Assembly (NCBI RefSeq): GCF_032854445.1
Contig: NC_088302.1
Coordinates: 20,023,338-20,087,337, forward strand
Direction of reading: 5' to 3'
DNA length: 64,000 nucleotides
DNA from: Liolophura sinensis
Taxonomy: Eukaryota > Mollusca > Polyplacophora > Chitonida > Chitonidae
A model generated the notes under the pieces. It worked only from the letters and a program-made list of their open reading frames with translations, was not told the DNA's origin and ran no database searches. The translations under genes and the position numbers were made by a program. Position 1 is the first letter of the stretch. Every line of letters starts with the position of its first letter. Positions 46,578-59,381 of this stretch are shown in pieces.

Positions 46578-48642
46578 GTAAGCTTTTTTTTTTTAAATTT
46601 TAATTTAAATTTAGTTGCATTTGTTTTATTTTTACCCACAACCCAATGCTGCTAGCGGGCTCTCTTCAACATGATTAATGCACACAATTCACACTAGAAT
46701 GGCAATTATTCATTGACTGATTGATTGATTTTTGTTAACGTCATACTCAAGAATTTTTCATTTTTACAAGGATGACATTGATAATAAAGCCTTTGCAGTA
46801 CACACAACCGTGGAAACCGACCAAAATAATATCCATGGAACAGTGTTCTCTTTAAGACAACGCTTTAATTATAGGTTGATAAATCTATTGAAATGTTTTA
46901 CTTAACAACTATTAGTCGTTTGAAGAATTTTAATAAGACTGGAAGTGAAAATTGGCACATTCAGTTCGGTTGAATCGTCTCCATGTTTTAGGTGTCTTTT
47001 TAGAGGTCTATATGGGCACTTTTCAAATAAACATCAGAAAATTTAACAAATCACCCATTTTCTTAAGAAAATACAGTTGGTAAATTGTGGCCCTATTTCG
47101 ACCTCTGAATTGTTAGTTATGCTTATTATGTGTGATTTCCGCGAAATTAGAAACCAGCCTGACCAGTCTCACTATTAAAACGCTTCGTTATTAGATCGAA
47201 CCGATTTCACTCTCTCTGTATATGCCTCTAGACTTGTTCATTGCAATGTAGATCATACATGTAATAGTATTGCGTGAGTACCCTTGTGGAGAGAAGTCCT
47301 TGAAAAACGGAGAACAGAGCAGAGCGTACAGCACTAGTTATATTGACCATAGCAGACCTTCTCTTTGTGGACGTGAGGAAAAACCCATTCTTATTCATGT
47401 ACCTGTTGCTCGACCTATTACCCTGACATGTCCATTTACCGTACAGACATACCCATTTGAAGTTTAAGCAGAAAAAGGTGTTTATTTAATTATGTGTACA
47501 TTAAAACGTGAGGTAGGTACAGCAAATAGTGTCATTCAGTTTGAATACAAAGGCGTTTCCTCTTATTTCTTTTTTAAATGTACAATTTGCAAAGCCTTAA
47601 TCCTAATTTAGATTTTCTTTACCTCGTACTCTCTGCCTACCAAATGGCCATTCTCACGCTTCATCTACACCATCAGAACTGAAAGTGACCTTAAACCCAA
47701 TACATACAAAACAAACAAGCACCATCAACACCCATCACTCATGGTTCCTCTCATCAAGATCATCATCTGCATCAATCCCTTCTGATCCACCTCTTCTTTA
47801 CCAGTATCACTTTCATCCACATTATGCTTTCCCACTTTTCTTGTATATTACCATTCTCACTTAAATGCATGCCATTCGTCAACATCACCATTATCATTTT
47901 TACTCATTCCCACTCCTCATGCGTATCACCCTTATCATTTTCGTCCACATTATTGTTTTTTCAACCACCTCATCATCATCATCATCACAATCCCCACCTT
48001 CTCATCCACATCACCATTTTCACTTTCAGGCACATAATACTCCCCACTTAATACACCTACATCATCATCATTTCTACTTCTTTGCTCGCTATCAGCTCTA
48101 TTTGGCTCTTGTGTGTCCCTACAACGCCCAGTCAGTAACAACCTCTGATATAAATTATAGAGACATATAATATTTTGTAGCGTAATCCAAGTTTAATATT
48201 GCTTATATCAAAGCGGTGGAGTTTATCCGTGTGGGACGAGCAACACTAATTAGTTTAAGCTTCAGTAAAATAGGAATTATTGTGAAGCTTACATTACCAC
48301 TGGAGTTCACCAATAATTTGCTTTAAATGTTGGAAATCAAGCTTTCATGAATCATACCGCGCCAAATGTTACCTTCATATCCCGTTCTTTAACAGAGGGT
48401 AGCAGAAAACTGTAACATATAGATTAAGACTGGAGCAGCGACAACTGTGTGATAGCTGACAAATGGTCACACATAACGGGACTTTTTGTCGAGTTTTAAT
48501 TTCATTGCCGCTGGTATTAGCCACTGGCAGTTAAAGGAATTAGTATTACATCCACATTATTTTTTTACCTGTATTTTGTTTTATTTTGTATGAATATTAT
48601 GACCTTAATGAGTATAATTAACAATTAATTATAATTTTTCAG
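46578..48642. other. Intron 17
   Basis: Begins with a T-rich run; holds a SINE tail fragment (46715-46770, minus) and a long degenerate CAT/CAC-rich tract (47660-48080). No gene recognised. Confidence 0.65.
47660..48080 (+). repeat. Degenerate CAT/CAC (ATG/GTG) low-complexity tract
   Basis: Pyrimidine-rich sequence built on catcatcatcatcatcacaa and related triplets, with strong strand asymmetry (almost no G on the + strand). It gives His/Ser-rich frames that are compositional only. Confidence 0.8.
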
Positions 48643-48780
48643 GGAAAGGAATACCGAGACAGATGGGTGCATCTTTTGATATGCACGATATGCAGTCCTT
48701 ACCTATTTACTTTTTTTGAAAGCCTTTTTAAAGCGCTTTTTGGCAACAAGCCAACACCGTCCGTAGGCAATGTCGTTTGG
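48643..48780 (+). CDS. Exon 18: chitin synthase N-terminal membrane region
   Basis: GKEYRDRWVHLLICTICSPY, then LFTFFESLFKALFGNKPTPS and VGNVVW: one hydrophobic helix and a short basic loop. 46 codons, phase 0 both sides (ataatttttcag ... gtaagt). Matches the family's w..li..i..PYl..f..sl...lFk segment. Confidence 0.93.
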
Positions 48781-49142
48781 GTAAGTTACGTTTCATTCTA
48801 CATTTGAATTAAACATTGTCTTTTTTATTTAAAAGCTCATAATTGGCCATTACGATTCTGTGTCCTTTTCCTGCACGTGCTTTTTGATAAAAGGTTGTAT
48901 TGATGTTTTACAGTCTTTAAACAGTCGTCTGCTCAGAAATTACGTGTCCCAGTATAACCCAAAGCTGTCACTTTCTGACAATATAATGGCAAACTCTGAA
49001 TTTGTGAAAATATTTTGATGTAAACGTTTTATTTTTCACGGCTCTACACAAGAATTCCATTTGCATGATCTTCAGTCCTTGTTAGTTTCAACAAATATAA
49101 TTTTTTTGTTTAGGTATTTATGAAATCTATTTCATTTTACAG
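48781..49142. other. Intron 18
   Basis: Short AT-rich intron (362 bases); no feature beyond splice sites. Confidence 0.7.
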
Positions 49143-50374
49143 ATTTTATTCGTGGAAACGATCCATTCGTTTGGACTGTGTTTATTTGTATTTCGAGTTT
49201 TGCCCTGTCTGGATACAGTCAGGTCACTATTGCTCATGAATGCATTTTGCTCAGTTCCCGCCATTTTGAGACTGGTAGCTACAAAGCGCTCTGAGGACCC
49301 TAGAAGACGTATGACTACAATAATACTGGACTTCTTCGCTGCTCTCATGCAGATATCAGCCTTTGTGATAGTACTGTTATCATTAAGGACGAACTGTTTG
49401 AAAAGTTTCAGTCAGACTTCGGGAAACCAATCTGACATTAAGGTGTTAATTAGTGGATCCGAAGTGGAAACAGCCGAAGCGCGGAGAATGGAGGAGAAGG
49501 AACCCTGGGAGCAGACGTACCGATTGTCCGACATGTCATGGGAACTACCGGTTTCTATGCTTATGATTGCCACCAACTGGTGGGAGAATTTCATTGACAA
49601 GGATTTCCGTCTCGGCTTTATTGAGATACCTATCAAGCAGTATAAGGACAGTCTACATCGCGTCAGGGTCAAGTCCTACATTCTAGCCAGTCTTTGGAAA
49701 ATGGGCTTGACGTACGGGTTCGCTTTTCTCTTGGTTCCCAATTTGACCATGGTTCACGAGGCGTTCCGCGGAATCTTCATCCAGACCAAAGTGTTGTATC
49801 CGATGAACATGACAGACATCGCGATCCTACGACCGGGTGTCTCCCTAGGACCTAGACTCTTCCCCACCACAGACCCGACACTGGGGATGTACCAACAACA
49901 CTTTCCCGGGCAGCAGTACATGATTCTGGAGAACCGGACATGTGGCGTCAAGGCCGAAAACATCACCGGACAGCACTTCGGGAACGAAACGTTGTGTAAG
50001 GAAATTTACAGCGATCCTTGGGTGCACTGGACAACCTACATGGCGTTGGTCGTTCAGGTAGCCTGCAGTGGACTTTGCTACTATTTCGGCAGATTGGCAT
50101 GCAAACTCTGTATGCAGCGGTTTTCCTTCGCGGCACCTCTTTGCCTGGCCACACCTGTCTCTGTGGGCATTATCATCGGAGTGTGTCACTTTCATCCAGA
50201 GAAAATCCAGCTAATGGGGGGCTTCTTGAGGTGGGTTTGTACGGAGGACGCACTCAAAGAACGCTGGTTTATATGGCATCTAGGAATTGGATTCGGGTTA
50301 TGGTGGGTGTCCCAGCTCTGGGTCACTCGGTACATATGGACTCCAAAAGCTCCTAGACTTGCCTTCACGGAAAG
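49143..50374 (+). CDS. Exon 19: chitin synthase multi-pass N-terminal domain
   Basis: 1.2 kb exon, 410 codons. Begins ILFVETIHSFGLCLFVFRVL, then runs through about seven hydrophobic segments (for example TTIILDFFAALMQISAFVIV, WTTYMALVVQVACSGLCYYF and WFIWHLGIGFGLWWVSQLWV). It also has the soluble loop WELPVSMLMIATNWWENFID. The segment around residues NMT, NRTC, NIT and NETLC carries several N-glycosylation sequons and cysteines, so it is probably an extracellular loop. Ends in phase 2 (ag|a = Arg) before gtaagt. Matches animal chitin synthase region A; no indels. Confidence 0.96.
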
Positions 50375-50887
50375 GTAAGTGAATTAAAACCTTCTCTGTT
50401 CCATTTTGTAGGATGTATTCTTGTTTTATTCTTATTGGTAGAGGAAATCGGACAGAACACAACCGAAACCTTGGCACTTCATCAGATATTTGACAAAGAT
50501 GGTTGACTTAAAGCATCAGTGAACCAGTTGAAGCTGGATGGCTGATCCACTCTGGAATATACTTGATATTTGCGGTATTATAGGAGTAAATTTGAAGTGA
50601 AAATAACCTTTGAGAGTAGGACTCGAATATGTTATGAGCACTAAACATTGTTAAATATATGCCAGGTGTTTCAGATATAGACGTATTATAAGAAAAAATC
50701 TATGGGTGTGTTTAATATATATTGTGTACTATCTTCTGTTATGTCGAATTTTAATAACTTTAAAACTGAGAGAATGTTAATTTATTCATTGATTTGCTTG
50801 AGGACTTGAATGGTTTGTTAAGGTAAGGAACAATACCGCACACCTTCTCTCGCCGATTATTAGAGTTTTATCTTGACTGTTTCACAG
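50375..50887. other. Intron 19
   Basis: AT-rich, nothing recognised; acceptor ctgtttcacag. Confidence 0.7.
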
Positions 50888-51133
50888 ATTGTTTCTCCTG
50901 CCATTGTACTGCTCGGGTCTGATAGAACAATCCTTGCTGTTGAACCGACGTCGGAACGACAAGGAAAGGGTTCTCAAGGAAATGGCATTCAGTGACGATG
51001 TGTCGTTGGACAGTGGATCTACGGACACGATGAAAAAACAGGCTCAGCAGATCGTTCCCAAGATCTACATCTGCGCCACAATGTGGCACGAAACTGAAAA
51101 CGAGATGACACAGCTGCTGAAATCCATCTTCCG
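50888..51133 (+). CDS. Exon 20: last N-terminal helix and CATMWHE motif
   Basis: (R)[20 protein letters not shown], a charged stretch, then [20 protein letters not shown] and KSIFR. CATMWHE (Cys 593 to Glu 599, counting from the candidate alternative start) is a signature of animal chitin synthases at the start of the glycosyltransferase-2 domain. Phase 2 exit (cg|c) before gtaaga. No indels. Confidence 0.97.
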
Positions 51134-51947
51134 GTAAGAATAGTCACTAAACCTTTCCCTCACCCCCTTCTCGCCCCCTCCGTTCCCGTTTTGTTCATCT
51201 GATGTTTGTAGACTAAATAAGGTGACATTATGGTGAATATTCCCCATCATCCCTCTTTGATTAGCACGCAAACTGGTGATGTAGTACTCATGGATTACAA
51301 GAGTATAATCCGGATTAGATCCCAGTTGTCATTTAACGGGAAACGTACCCCTTTGATCCTAAAATTTGAGGAACTCAATCATTGTTGTCTTAGAGGATTG
51401 CCTAACAAAGTGAACAAGTATAGGCTACCACTGATTTGACCTCTGTCACTACACTGGTTAATCTGGTGTCCTCTGCATACCGATCCATATGAGGCAGCAC
51501 CATATATATATACCTGTGTTGTGGCAAGAATATATTGCAGTGAGACAACAGAAGCATTGTTGGGTTAGGCAATAAATAGTCAGGAAAAACATTCTCAAGT
51601 AGAAAGTTAAGTTGCATTAAGCTTTTGCTTCCAATTTCCATGTTTCCAAAGGTTGAAATTGACCTGTTAATTTCTCTTGATTGTGGAGGTTGATATGCAA
51701 CTTGTTTGTAAACTGTAGCCTATCTTAAACTAGAAGTGCAAGGCTTCTCTCACAGGTGTTCTGCAAAGGCGAGAAGTCCAACGATTTTTGACAGCTCGGC
51801 ATCATTTGAAGGCTACGACGACACAGGTTCTGCTGAAATCAATACTTGCCACAAGTAACGAATGTTTACACAAACACATGACAGACATAGTGGAAACAAC
51901 TATTGAACTTGGCAGCGTATGAAATGCTTTGTCTTATATTTCTTCAG
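51134..51947. other. Intron 20
   Basis: AT-rich; no recognisable element. Confidence 0.65.
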
Positions 51948-52027
51948 CATGGATATTGATCAGAGCGCTCGACGAAACGCCCAGGACTACTTTAACGTGC
52001 AAGACCCCGACTATTACGAGTTCGAAG
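51948..52027 (+). CDS. Exon 21: catalytic domain
   Basis: 80 bases: (R)MDIDQSARRNAQDYFNVQD and PDYYEFE. Conserved insertion of the catalytic domain between the CATMWHE and DD motifs. Phase 2 in, phase 1 out (g|ct = Ala) before gttagt. Confidence 0.93.
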
Positions 52028-53415
52028 GTTAGTGTATGATTTTATCTCATCCCACTCTTCACCCCCATCCCCAACACAAAAATCAAATATCAGTCTACAT
52101 TTGCCATTTGTCAGAGTTGTCAGAGAGCATGCACAATGTAGTTAAATATATCCACCCTCACACCACTACCATTTCTATCTAATGAATCATCGACGTATCC
52201 AAGAAAGATTGTGCGTGCGCATGTAAACAAAAGCACTGTGCCCACGAAAACGGAATGGCTATATACAGAATACTTTGAGCCACTTTCCAATATCTACGCT
52301 GAAATGAAATAAATATTATTCAAGGATGACGTAGAAAAGTGTAAGAATGTTTTCTTCATATTTAATGTCTTGAGGAGTGAAAGAACTCCAGTTGGTCATT
52401 TAACGATATGTTTTACCTTTATTACACGCTGCAGACGGATGAAGTGGTAAATTAAGATTGTCTGTGTTTTAATTATTCATGGTTTTTTCATTTGTTTTTC
52501 ATACAAAGAAGTCCACATCAGTCATTTTGTTTGTGCTTTCACTATTTTTGTTTGCCTCGTATCTTTCTGTGACCTTTTCTGTTTGATTTTCACTGCGAGC
52601 ATTATGTACTAAGACGAGACCCTAAGTGCAACGACATTTACCCCAAATTATTTCAGAAATGAAAGATTTTCGTTTCCGTTTTCAGAGAGCGTGTTTTATT
52701 TCGCCCCGTGTTATTTGTCCTGTGTTTACCCCTCACACTACTCTGCCTTAGGGCCATATTTTTTTTTACCCCAGGGGATTAGGCATCAGAGGCCGGGATG
52801 AGACTTCTTATGTCAAGTATTCCGTCCGACTGCCCCGCTCTGCCCTGGCCTCATTCAAACCTTTAATATGAATGCAAATACAGGGATTCGGGCACAAATT
52901 CTGCCGTACTTCCTCTCTGGAAAATTTAGAATATTTCTCTCCTGAAATGAATGCAATTCTTTTCATGAAGAATCTTAAAAGGGTTGGCGTGAAATAAGCC
53001 ACCTTGCGCAAAATTTATCCTGGCATTCTGAGCGAATTTCTCCAGATGACCACATTTACAATAAAGCTGTACTCTCCTGTTTCAAATTCAAACTTGAACA
53101 CAATTTGATTCACGTTACAAAAGCCTACGTGGAAGTTGTAAGATTTAGGGTGCTGCCATTGTTTGCCTTTGGTACACGTTTTCGGATGTTCACTGTGAAA
53201 AGCATATGCTTCAGTGAACTGACGTCATATCCGCTAGCACGTGACCACAACAGCACCATAAACTTCACAATTTCCAGTCTAACCCTCTAATTGACGAATG
53301 TAAAATATAAAGTTTTATATAAATATTGGAGTACAGTTTCCACATACATGCCTGATGGTACCATGACTTTTGTAAAATATTCCTTTACAGTCTTTCTCTA
53401 CTAAATTCTTTGCAG
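52028..53415. other. Intron 21
   Basis: AT-rich with no exon recognised; no repeat stands out. Confidence 0.6.
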
Positions 53416-53518
53416 CTCACATTTTCATAGATGATGCAATGGGATTTAACGAATCCGACGAATGGATGCCGAACATGTTCGTCAAGCAGTTGGTGGATGT
53501 GATAGAGCGGGCTGCGTG
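53416..53518 (+). CDS. Exon 22: catalytic domain, DD motif
   Basis: (A)HIFIDDAMGFNESDEWMP, then FVKQLVDVIERAA. The usual family form is HIFFDDAF; here Ile and Met replace Phe, but both aspartates (645 and 646 in the motor-free numbering) are kept. Phase 2 exit (tg|t) before gtgagt. Confidence 0.94.
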
Positions 53519-55097
53519 GTGAGTATACCGGCAATTTTTGAGTGATTTGGGAAGACTGTCTTGTCGGAAATCTCTCTCAGACGGGCCTTCTTAGCTGGAA
53601 CACGTTTTCTTACTCCTATGAACGTATGAGAGCTGGGCAGTCCAATCTATTAATCTCCTCAGCGGTGTGACGCTACGAGACTGTCGAAGTTTCCTGGACT
53701 CCTACGCTTCGTACAGATCTGTGGGAACGAAGCTTTCTGAGTGCTTAACGCTTTTGGACAGCTTCCAGTTCAAGCTGCCAGCAACTCTTCGTCTCTATGC
53801 TCGACGTCAAATGATACGTCCTGATAAGTTGCGTTTTTTATTTTTATTTTCCTATTGTGTGTGTGGATCTTACACCTATAAAGCCTCTACTAGAAGGGAG
53901 ATGCTCCCATTTCGGAAAGATCAGAGTAATACTGGTTTGTGCGATTGTCAACAGAGAACGCCCAACTCGAACGGTTTGGCCACACGCCGGGTGATGCGCG
54001 GTTGGGTTATGCCACTGAAGCAAGCGAGCGGACAAGCCTCTGTACCGGAGTCTTAGAGCGTTCACCGGGAGCTAATCTGTGAGATTAGGCTTAATATCCG
54101 AGACATGCTGCCCATTTCAATAACCACCGGTTACATAACTTGTCGTACAGACAATGGAGATTGCGCAATTTTAGCATCAAGGTGATTAGTGATCACCTGC
54201 GTAAGATTACCTGAGCATTTTCTGACCGAATGCCATCATGAACATTACACAGCGTTTTAGTTTGTCTGCTTCAGCACAAATCCTTTGTCTTGCGATACAA
54301 AAATGAACAGTTAAGACGCAGGAAAGAATAACAAGCATTATCTATCACACCAAATAGTTAATGTATTATCGTTTGTTTTGTTGAAGTCCTAGGTATTTAA
54401 AGAATTAGGTTGAGTTCTATATTTAAGTTACAAGTACATGGTTTTGGAATATAATTTTTATGGCCAACAATATTTCTAATATATTACCTAATATTTCACG
54501 AATTTCATATATAATATTTCTACAAAATAGACTGGACAACAAAACTTGTAAAATGCAGAAATAAATTAAAATGGAATGTGGTACATTTCAGTAATCTTTA
54601 CTCTAGTCGTGATGTCTGTTGTTTTGTGGGCGAACCCATGCATTGTAAGAAAGCAGTGGTTAATCCAGCTTGGACCAGAGTAGCCAGTGTGCTGGAACAG
54701 GTGCCCCGTTTTCTAAGAGCAGATGATTTTGTTTTCTATGCATATAAGTGTAGATGTACCTTGTGCAGGAAGATTGATTGATTGATTATTTATTTCACTT
54801 AAAGAAACACTCAGGGCGGCACGAGAGATACAATTAATTTTAACAGAACATCATGGCGGTTAAATTATTGCATGAACAGGATATAAGGTAATAGATTTAC
54901 ACATTATGCACTTATACATAAAGAAAAAATATTGCAACACATATTATTACCATGAATTGAATTGTAAATATATTTCTGTCAGGAACACAAAACCACCGAG
55001 GTAATCCGCAAAAGTTAATCACAATCATAATTCATTTGTATTCCACCTGCAAAATGTATTGAGTGACGCGGATGCTAATCCTTGGTTCTCTGAACAG
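53519..55097. other. Intron 22
   Basis: Has a 129-residue open frame at 53667-54056 that I do not recognise and that has no phase-compatible splice sites I can support. Remaining sequence is AT-rich. Confidence 0.6.
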
Positions 55098-55251
55098 TGA
55101 TATCCACGAGAGTGAGGTGAATCTGACACCGCCTTGCCGAATCCCGACTCCCTACGGTGGACGGTTGATGTGGACTCTGCCTGGAGGAAACCATTTGTTC
55201 GCGCATATCAAAGACAGAAACAAGATCCGCCACAAGAAACGCTGGTCACAG
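55098..55251 (+). CDS. Exon 23: catalytic domain, TPYGGRL motif
   Basis: (C)DIHESEVNLTPPCRI, then PTPYGGRLMWTLPGGNHLFA and HIKDRNKIRHKKRWSQ. PTPYGGRLxWtLPG and KIRHrKRWSQ are strongly conserved in animal chitin synthases; the latter is the basic segment close to the substrate site. Phase 0 exit before gtactg. Confidence 0.96.
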
Positions 55252-56807
55252 GTACTGGTATCAACTATATCTATCAACACCCTAGAAAATTGTTAGTAAC
55301 CCTGCGTTTGTCCTTCAATGAATTCAGTGAGCCAGAAGTTAAATAGAATTCTCCGCCATTTGTAAATTTTCTAACGATTATCTTTGTTAGAACAAATTTT
55401 TGTGTATGGATCTCGTGTTCGATCTAAGAAGAAGTCTTAGTTTCAATTTCTCACATATTTTAAAGCAAATCTTTGGCTGTAAGGAAAGTTTATGTGTTTT
55501 ATTCTTGTAATTCCTAAAGACTGACAATGATCATTTTGAAATCTGGTACTGTTTGAAAAGCTAGTTTAAGTTCTAATTTTTTAATTCTTTGCTTTGTAAT
55601 ATTACTAGTTAGAGAGTGTAATTATAGATACAATGTAATTCCATCGTGAAGATGGGGCGATGAATTCGAGGCACCTAAGGAGGTATTCCACTGGGCTTGA
55701 TGTGATTCGGCTTTCCTTCTTCACAGGGATTTACACGTACACGTCACACCAGGGGGCACTAAAGCCGTTGTGTGTTGATCGCGTCTTCAGAAAACACGTC
55801 AGCTAACATGGCGGGCCTCTGTGTCAATATGGTGGACATGGCACTGAAGTAATAAGACAGCTGACAAAATATCTTGCAGTGCCAGAGGATTTGGTTTAAC
55901 TTTATTTAGAGATAAACCAATGGTTTTTGATTGCTTTAGGCAAAACAGGATACTTGAGTTGATCCACTGTGATATGAATTGACACAGCCCTGACCCTAGT
56001 TAAGTGTTAGTCCCGGTGTACAGGGGACGGTCTACACAAAATGGGACATTTTTAGTTGCCCCTGTCCTAGAGCATCCGATATAACAAATACTCGTCAAGA
56101 CAGGTCGACTTAACCATGTTAATTTAATCCTTTGTTGTTCTCTCGTTATATTTCGTTTTCGCGAAATGGACTAAGCGCAGGAACCCTACTCGCTCAGATG
56201 CACTAGGCTTCCTGGCAGAAATGGCACCACCAGTGTGCTCGCGTGTTCGAATCCAGCTTTCACCAAGCTCGACATTTGATCACATAACTGGCGAGGTGCT
56301 TCGTTTCCTACAACCCCTGCCTAGACTTTTCATCCATAAACCTGATCACTGTCGTATAAATCAAATTGTTCTTTGTAAAAAAAAAGAAAACAAAAAATAA
56401 AATGAAATAAAATAAGGAAATAAATAGAATATATTATAATTATTTTAAACGAAGTCATAACGTAATAAGGAATAGCTACGGTCCAGTTATTTTGCATACA
56501 GGGTCAAGCACGCTTTTGTGTAAGAATTCAAAGGTCGCGAGGATTGTTTGATGTAAATGGTGACATAATATCCAGACTCGTGTAAAGAAGAGACTTAAAT
56601 AACTGCCTCCAAAGTTCATTAATCAGATCATGGCTCTCAAAGGTGCACTATTGGTTTTTCTCGTCTAGACAGGCCATGTGACGTGGAAATTCTCCTTAAA
56701 GGTGTATGATGAAACATTACTTATCTCGCGGGGTGATGCGTGAAAAGCCAATACTGCACCTAATTCCTCAAGATGGCCGTTAATCTTGAAAATTGGTTTT
56801 ATTACAG
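55252..56807. other. Intron 23
   Basis: Holds a SINE at 56225-56420; a YY1-like aacatggcgg near 55806. No exon recognised. Confidence 0.65.
56225..56420 (+). repeat. tRNA-derived SINE relic
   Basis: Good box B (gttcgaatcc at 56245-56254), body gcgaggtgcttcgtttccta and tccataaacctgatcactgt, tail cgtataaatcaaattgttct and a long A-rich end. Confidence 0.75.
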
Positions 56808-56984
56808 GTGATGTATATGTACTACTTACTGGGGTACCGTCTGGTGGCACAGCAGGAGGAATCCATGCAGAATGGAAACGGATCATCGCTGTCCATGGAG
56901 AAGTCTGACAAATGGAAGCTTTCCAACCATCACTTCACCCGTGGGACCCTCTTCAAACACGTGCCAGAGAAAGTTCTCATTTTG
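56808..56984 (+). CDS. Exon 24: catalytic domain, VMYMYYLLGYRL
   Basis: VMYMYYLLGYRLVAQQEESM, then a Ser/Asn-rich loop and NHHFTRGTLFKHVPEKVLIL. Follows RWSQ directly to give the invariant RWSQVMYMYYLLGyrL. 59 codons, phase 0 both sides (ttattacag ... gtaaac). Confidence 0.96.
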
Positions 56985-58613
56985 GTAAACAGGCTCTCCG
57001 ATTACCCTCTCTCGCGTGTGTCGTCACATGGGTGTAATTAATGAATTGTAGATATTTTAGGGCGGAAATTTCCGATAAGTTAAGTATTCATTTATCTTAT
57101 TTGTTGAAAATTATAATTACTAATTATGTTTGGAGAGGTGTGACACGATAAGAATTTGATATAATGTGATATGGAAAAGAAAATATTTAAGCGAAGTAAA
57201 TATATATAAAAACAATATAATCTGACAAAAAGTTTTACCTAAATAAAACATACTAAAATGGAAAAGAAATATACAATCAGAAAAATACATGGATGGGGTT
57301 AAAAAAGAGTTGACCTATGTTTGACCAGTATGATCAGTTTTTAATCTATAGTGTATTTATCTTAGGTTTATGTTAGCATCAGGTATATATAATGTATGTA
57401 CTGGTTGAGAATCTGATCTTTACTGTTGATCAAAGCACGTTACAAACTGAGACCATATTCTGATTTAGCAAGCAAAAATTTCAAAATATTCAAGTCGCAA
57501 GATGTCGATTCACTCAGTGACCATTTCAATACACAGCTGCGCGTGACCTGCATGTAGATATTTTGTATGACATAAGAATAATTCTTGTGTGTGGGGAGAG
57601 GGCGGGGGAGGGGGGAACATGGCGGAGAAGCGAGCATTGATAAAACTCACAATTTTATGCAAAGCGGAAGGGGGAAAGCAGCCCGAAGCAAATATATGAC
57701 TGCTGGGAAAACGTATCTCGATCTCGGCTTTTCTCTGCTGGTCAAACACATCCGAGTGTAAACCAAACACTGCCCAGGTAGTTACAACAAAACACGACCC
57801 GACAAAACAACAAGACCTAGATCGGAGAGAAAGCTATCCAGATTAAGCTATAGGCTGCTGGGTACGAAATGCTCAGTGGTTAATTCCTATGGGCGAATTG
57901 CGTTTTGTATGTGTTGTTTGCAAGAGAGAAATCTGGCATGTTTGCCCCTGTGGGACTTTTGTTCCTTTTTACAATGGGGGGCAAGTTAGAAGAGCAAACA
58001 GAGCCCTAATGACTTTAACAAAAGCCTGAAATAGAAAAGTTCAGTGTTCGTCGACATTACCATGCATGGGTGTAATCTACAAAAAACAGAAAATAAACTT
58101 GTCGCCATTTTGGAAACGGATATCGTTACCTCATGAGCAGTCACATATTAGCAATGGGAATTGTAATAAACGTTGTGGTTTTTAAAGCTTTTGGTATAAA
58201 TGAATGCTTACCAGCGGAAAGTTTCGCACGATTTGTATGCTTATTTCAGAATTTTTCCTTTGATATAAATATTCCAATTTAATGAGACAAATATGCCCTT
58301 GACTTTAGGCCCTTGTAGTAGTGTAGAGACATTGAGTTGCTTAAGTGGAGTTTAGATTGTCAAGTCCGTGAAATTGTCCATTAAATATGAAAGGAACGAA
58401 TCACTGCTAATTTCATGCTGAATGACACATTATACCATCTGTGCTCAAGTACTTTTATTCATTTACCTGTAACAAGAAGGTACACACACTCATTAACTCC
58501 TAGTCGTCATATGACTGAAAATGGTCAAGTATCAGGTTAAACCTCAAGCATACAGACATGTATATCTGTATCAGTTACACTTTAGTGTTCCATACATGTG
58601 GTTGTTTTGTCAG
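56985..58613. other. Intron 24
   Basis: AT-rich; a purine-rich G tract (about 57595-57617, ggggagagggcgggggaggg) is the only low-complexity feature. No gene seen. Confidence 0.6.
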
Positions 58614-58749
58614 GCTGAAAACACATACATCTTGGCCCTGGACGGAGACGTGGACTTCAAACCCGGCGCTGTACAACTGCTGGCGGACAGGATGAAGAAG
58701 AGCAAGAAGGTCGGCGCTGCCTGTGGACGCATTCATCCTATAGGATCAG
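58614..58749 (+). CDS. Exon 25: catalytic domain, LDGDVDF
   Basis: AENTYILALDGDVDFKPGAV, then QLLADRMKKSKKVGAACGRI and HPIGS. LDGDvDF supplies the donor-site aspartates (794-798 in the motor-free numbering), and aaCGRIHPiGsG is invariant in the family. Phase 1 exit (g|gc = Gly) before gtataa. Confidence 0.97.
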
Positions 58750-59180
58750 GTATAAATGCAATATGCATGGCCAAGTCGTTTATTATCATAAACTCATTTG
58801 TCGGGAAGTTCGGTGTCAAAGTGAAAAACAAAGAAGTATATTCAGAAAAGTTTTATCTCACTAAATATATAAGCAAAACCAATACATGAATCAATCTAGT
58901 TAGAACGTTTTGGTTGCACAAATCAGCTGATTTGTAAGCTATTTTGCAAAAACACATTTTATACCTTCATAGAAGAAGAAGTGTATCCAGAAGCTGTTGT
59001 TCAAGATTAAGCATGTTAAAGGTTAAAACAGAATGAAATATTAACACCAAATCTTGTAATACGAAATGAATGGCACTTTTTGCGCACACAAAACCAAACT
59101 ACCAGTACATCTTTTAGCAACAGGGTTCGGACTATCAAATGCACTGGTTATAACATGCGTCATTGCTGATTTTTTTCCAG
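58750..59180. other. Intron 25
   Basis: 431 bases, AT-rich, no feature recognised; strong acceptor ttttttccag. Confidence 0.7.
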
Positions 59181-59381
59181 GCCCGATGATCTGGTATCAG
59201 TGTTTTGAGTACGCCGTCGGTCATTGGCTTCAGAAGGCCGCCGAACACATGCTTGGTTGCGTTCTCTGCAGTCCTGGATGTTTCTCCCTGTTCAGGGGAT
59301 CTGCACTGATGGACGACAACGTGATGAGAACATACGCCACACGATCTAGCGAGGCCAGGCATTACCTGCAGTACGATCAAG
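59181..59381 (+). CDS. Exon 26: catalytic domain, WYQ.FEYAVGHWLQK to YDQG
   Basis: (G)PMIWYQCFEYAVGHWLQKA, then EHMLGCVLCSPGCFSLFRGS and ALMDDNVMRTYATRSSEA, ending YDQ(G). Matches the acceptor-site part of chitin synthases (P..W.Q.FEYa.gHW.qK..Eh..G.v.CsPGCFSl.Rg.al.d). Phase 1 exit before gtgggt. Confidence 0.97.

Noticed and set aside
47865-48170. Histidine-rich 101-residue frame
   Set aside because: Arises from the CAT/CAC low-complexity tract; composition explains it.
53667-54056. 129-residue open frame in intron 22
   Set aside because: Not similar to chitin synthase sequence; exons 22 and 23 already join in phase with no residues missing.
55800-55855. aacATGGCGGG start in intron 23
   Set aside because: Stops after 14 codons and would start in the middle of the catalytic domain; YY1-like motif more likely.
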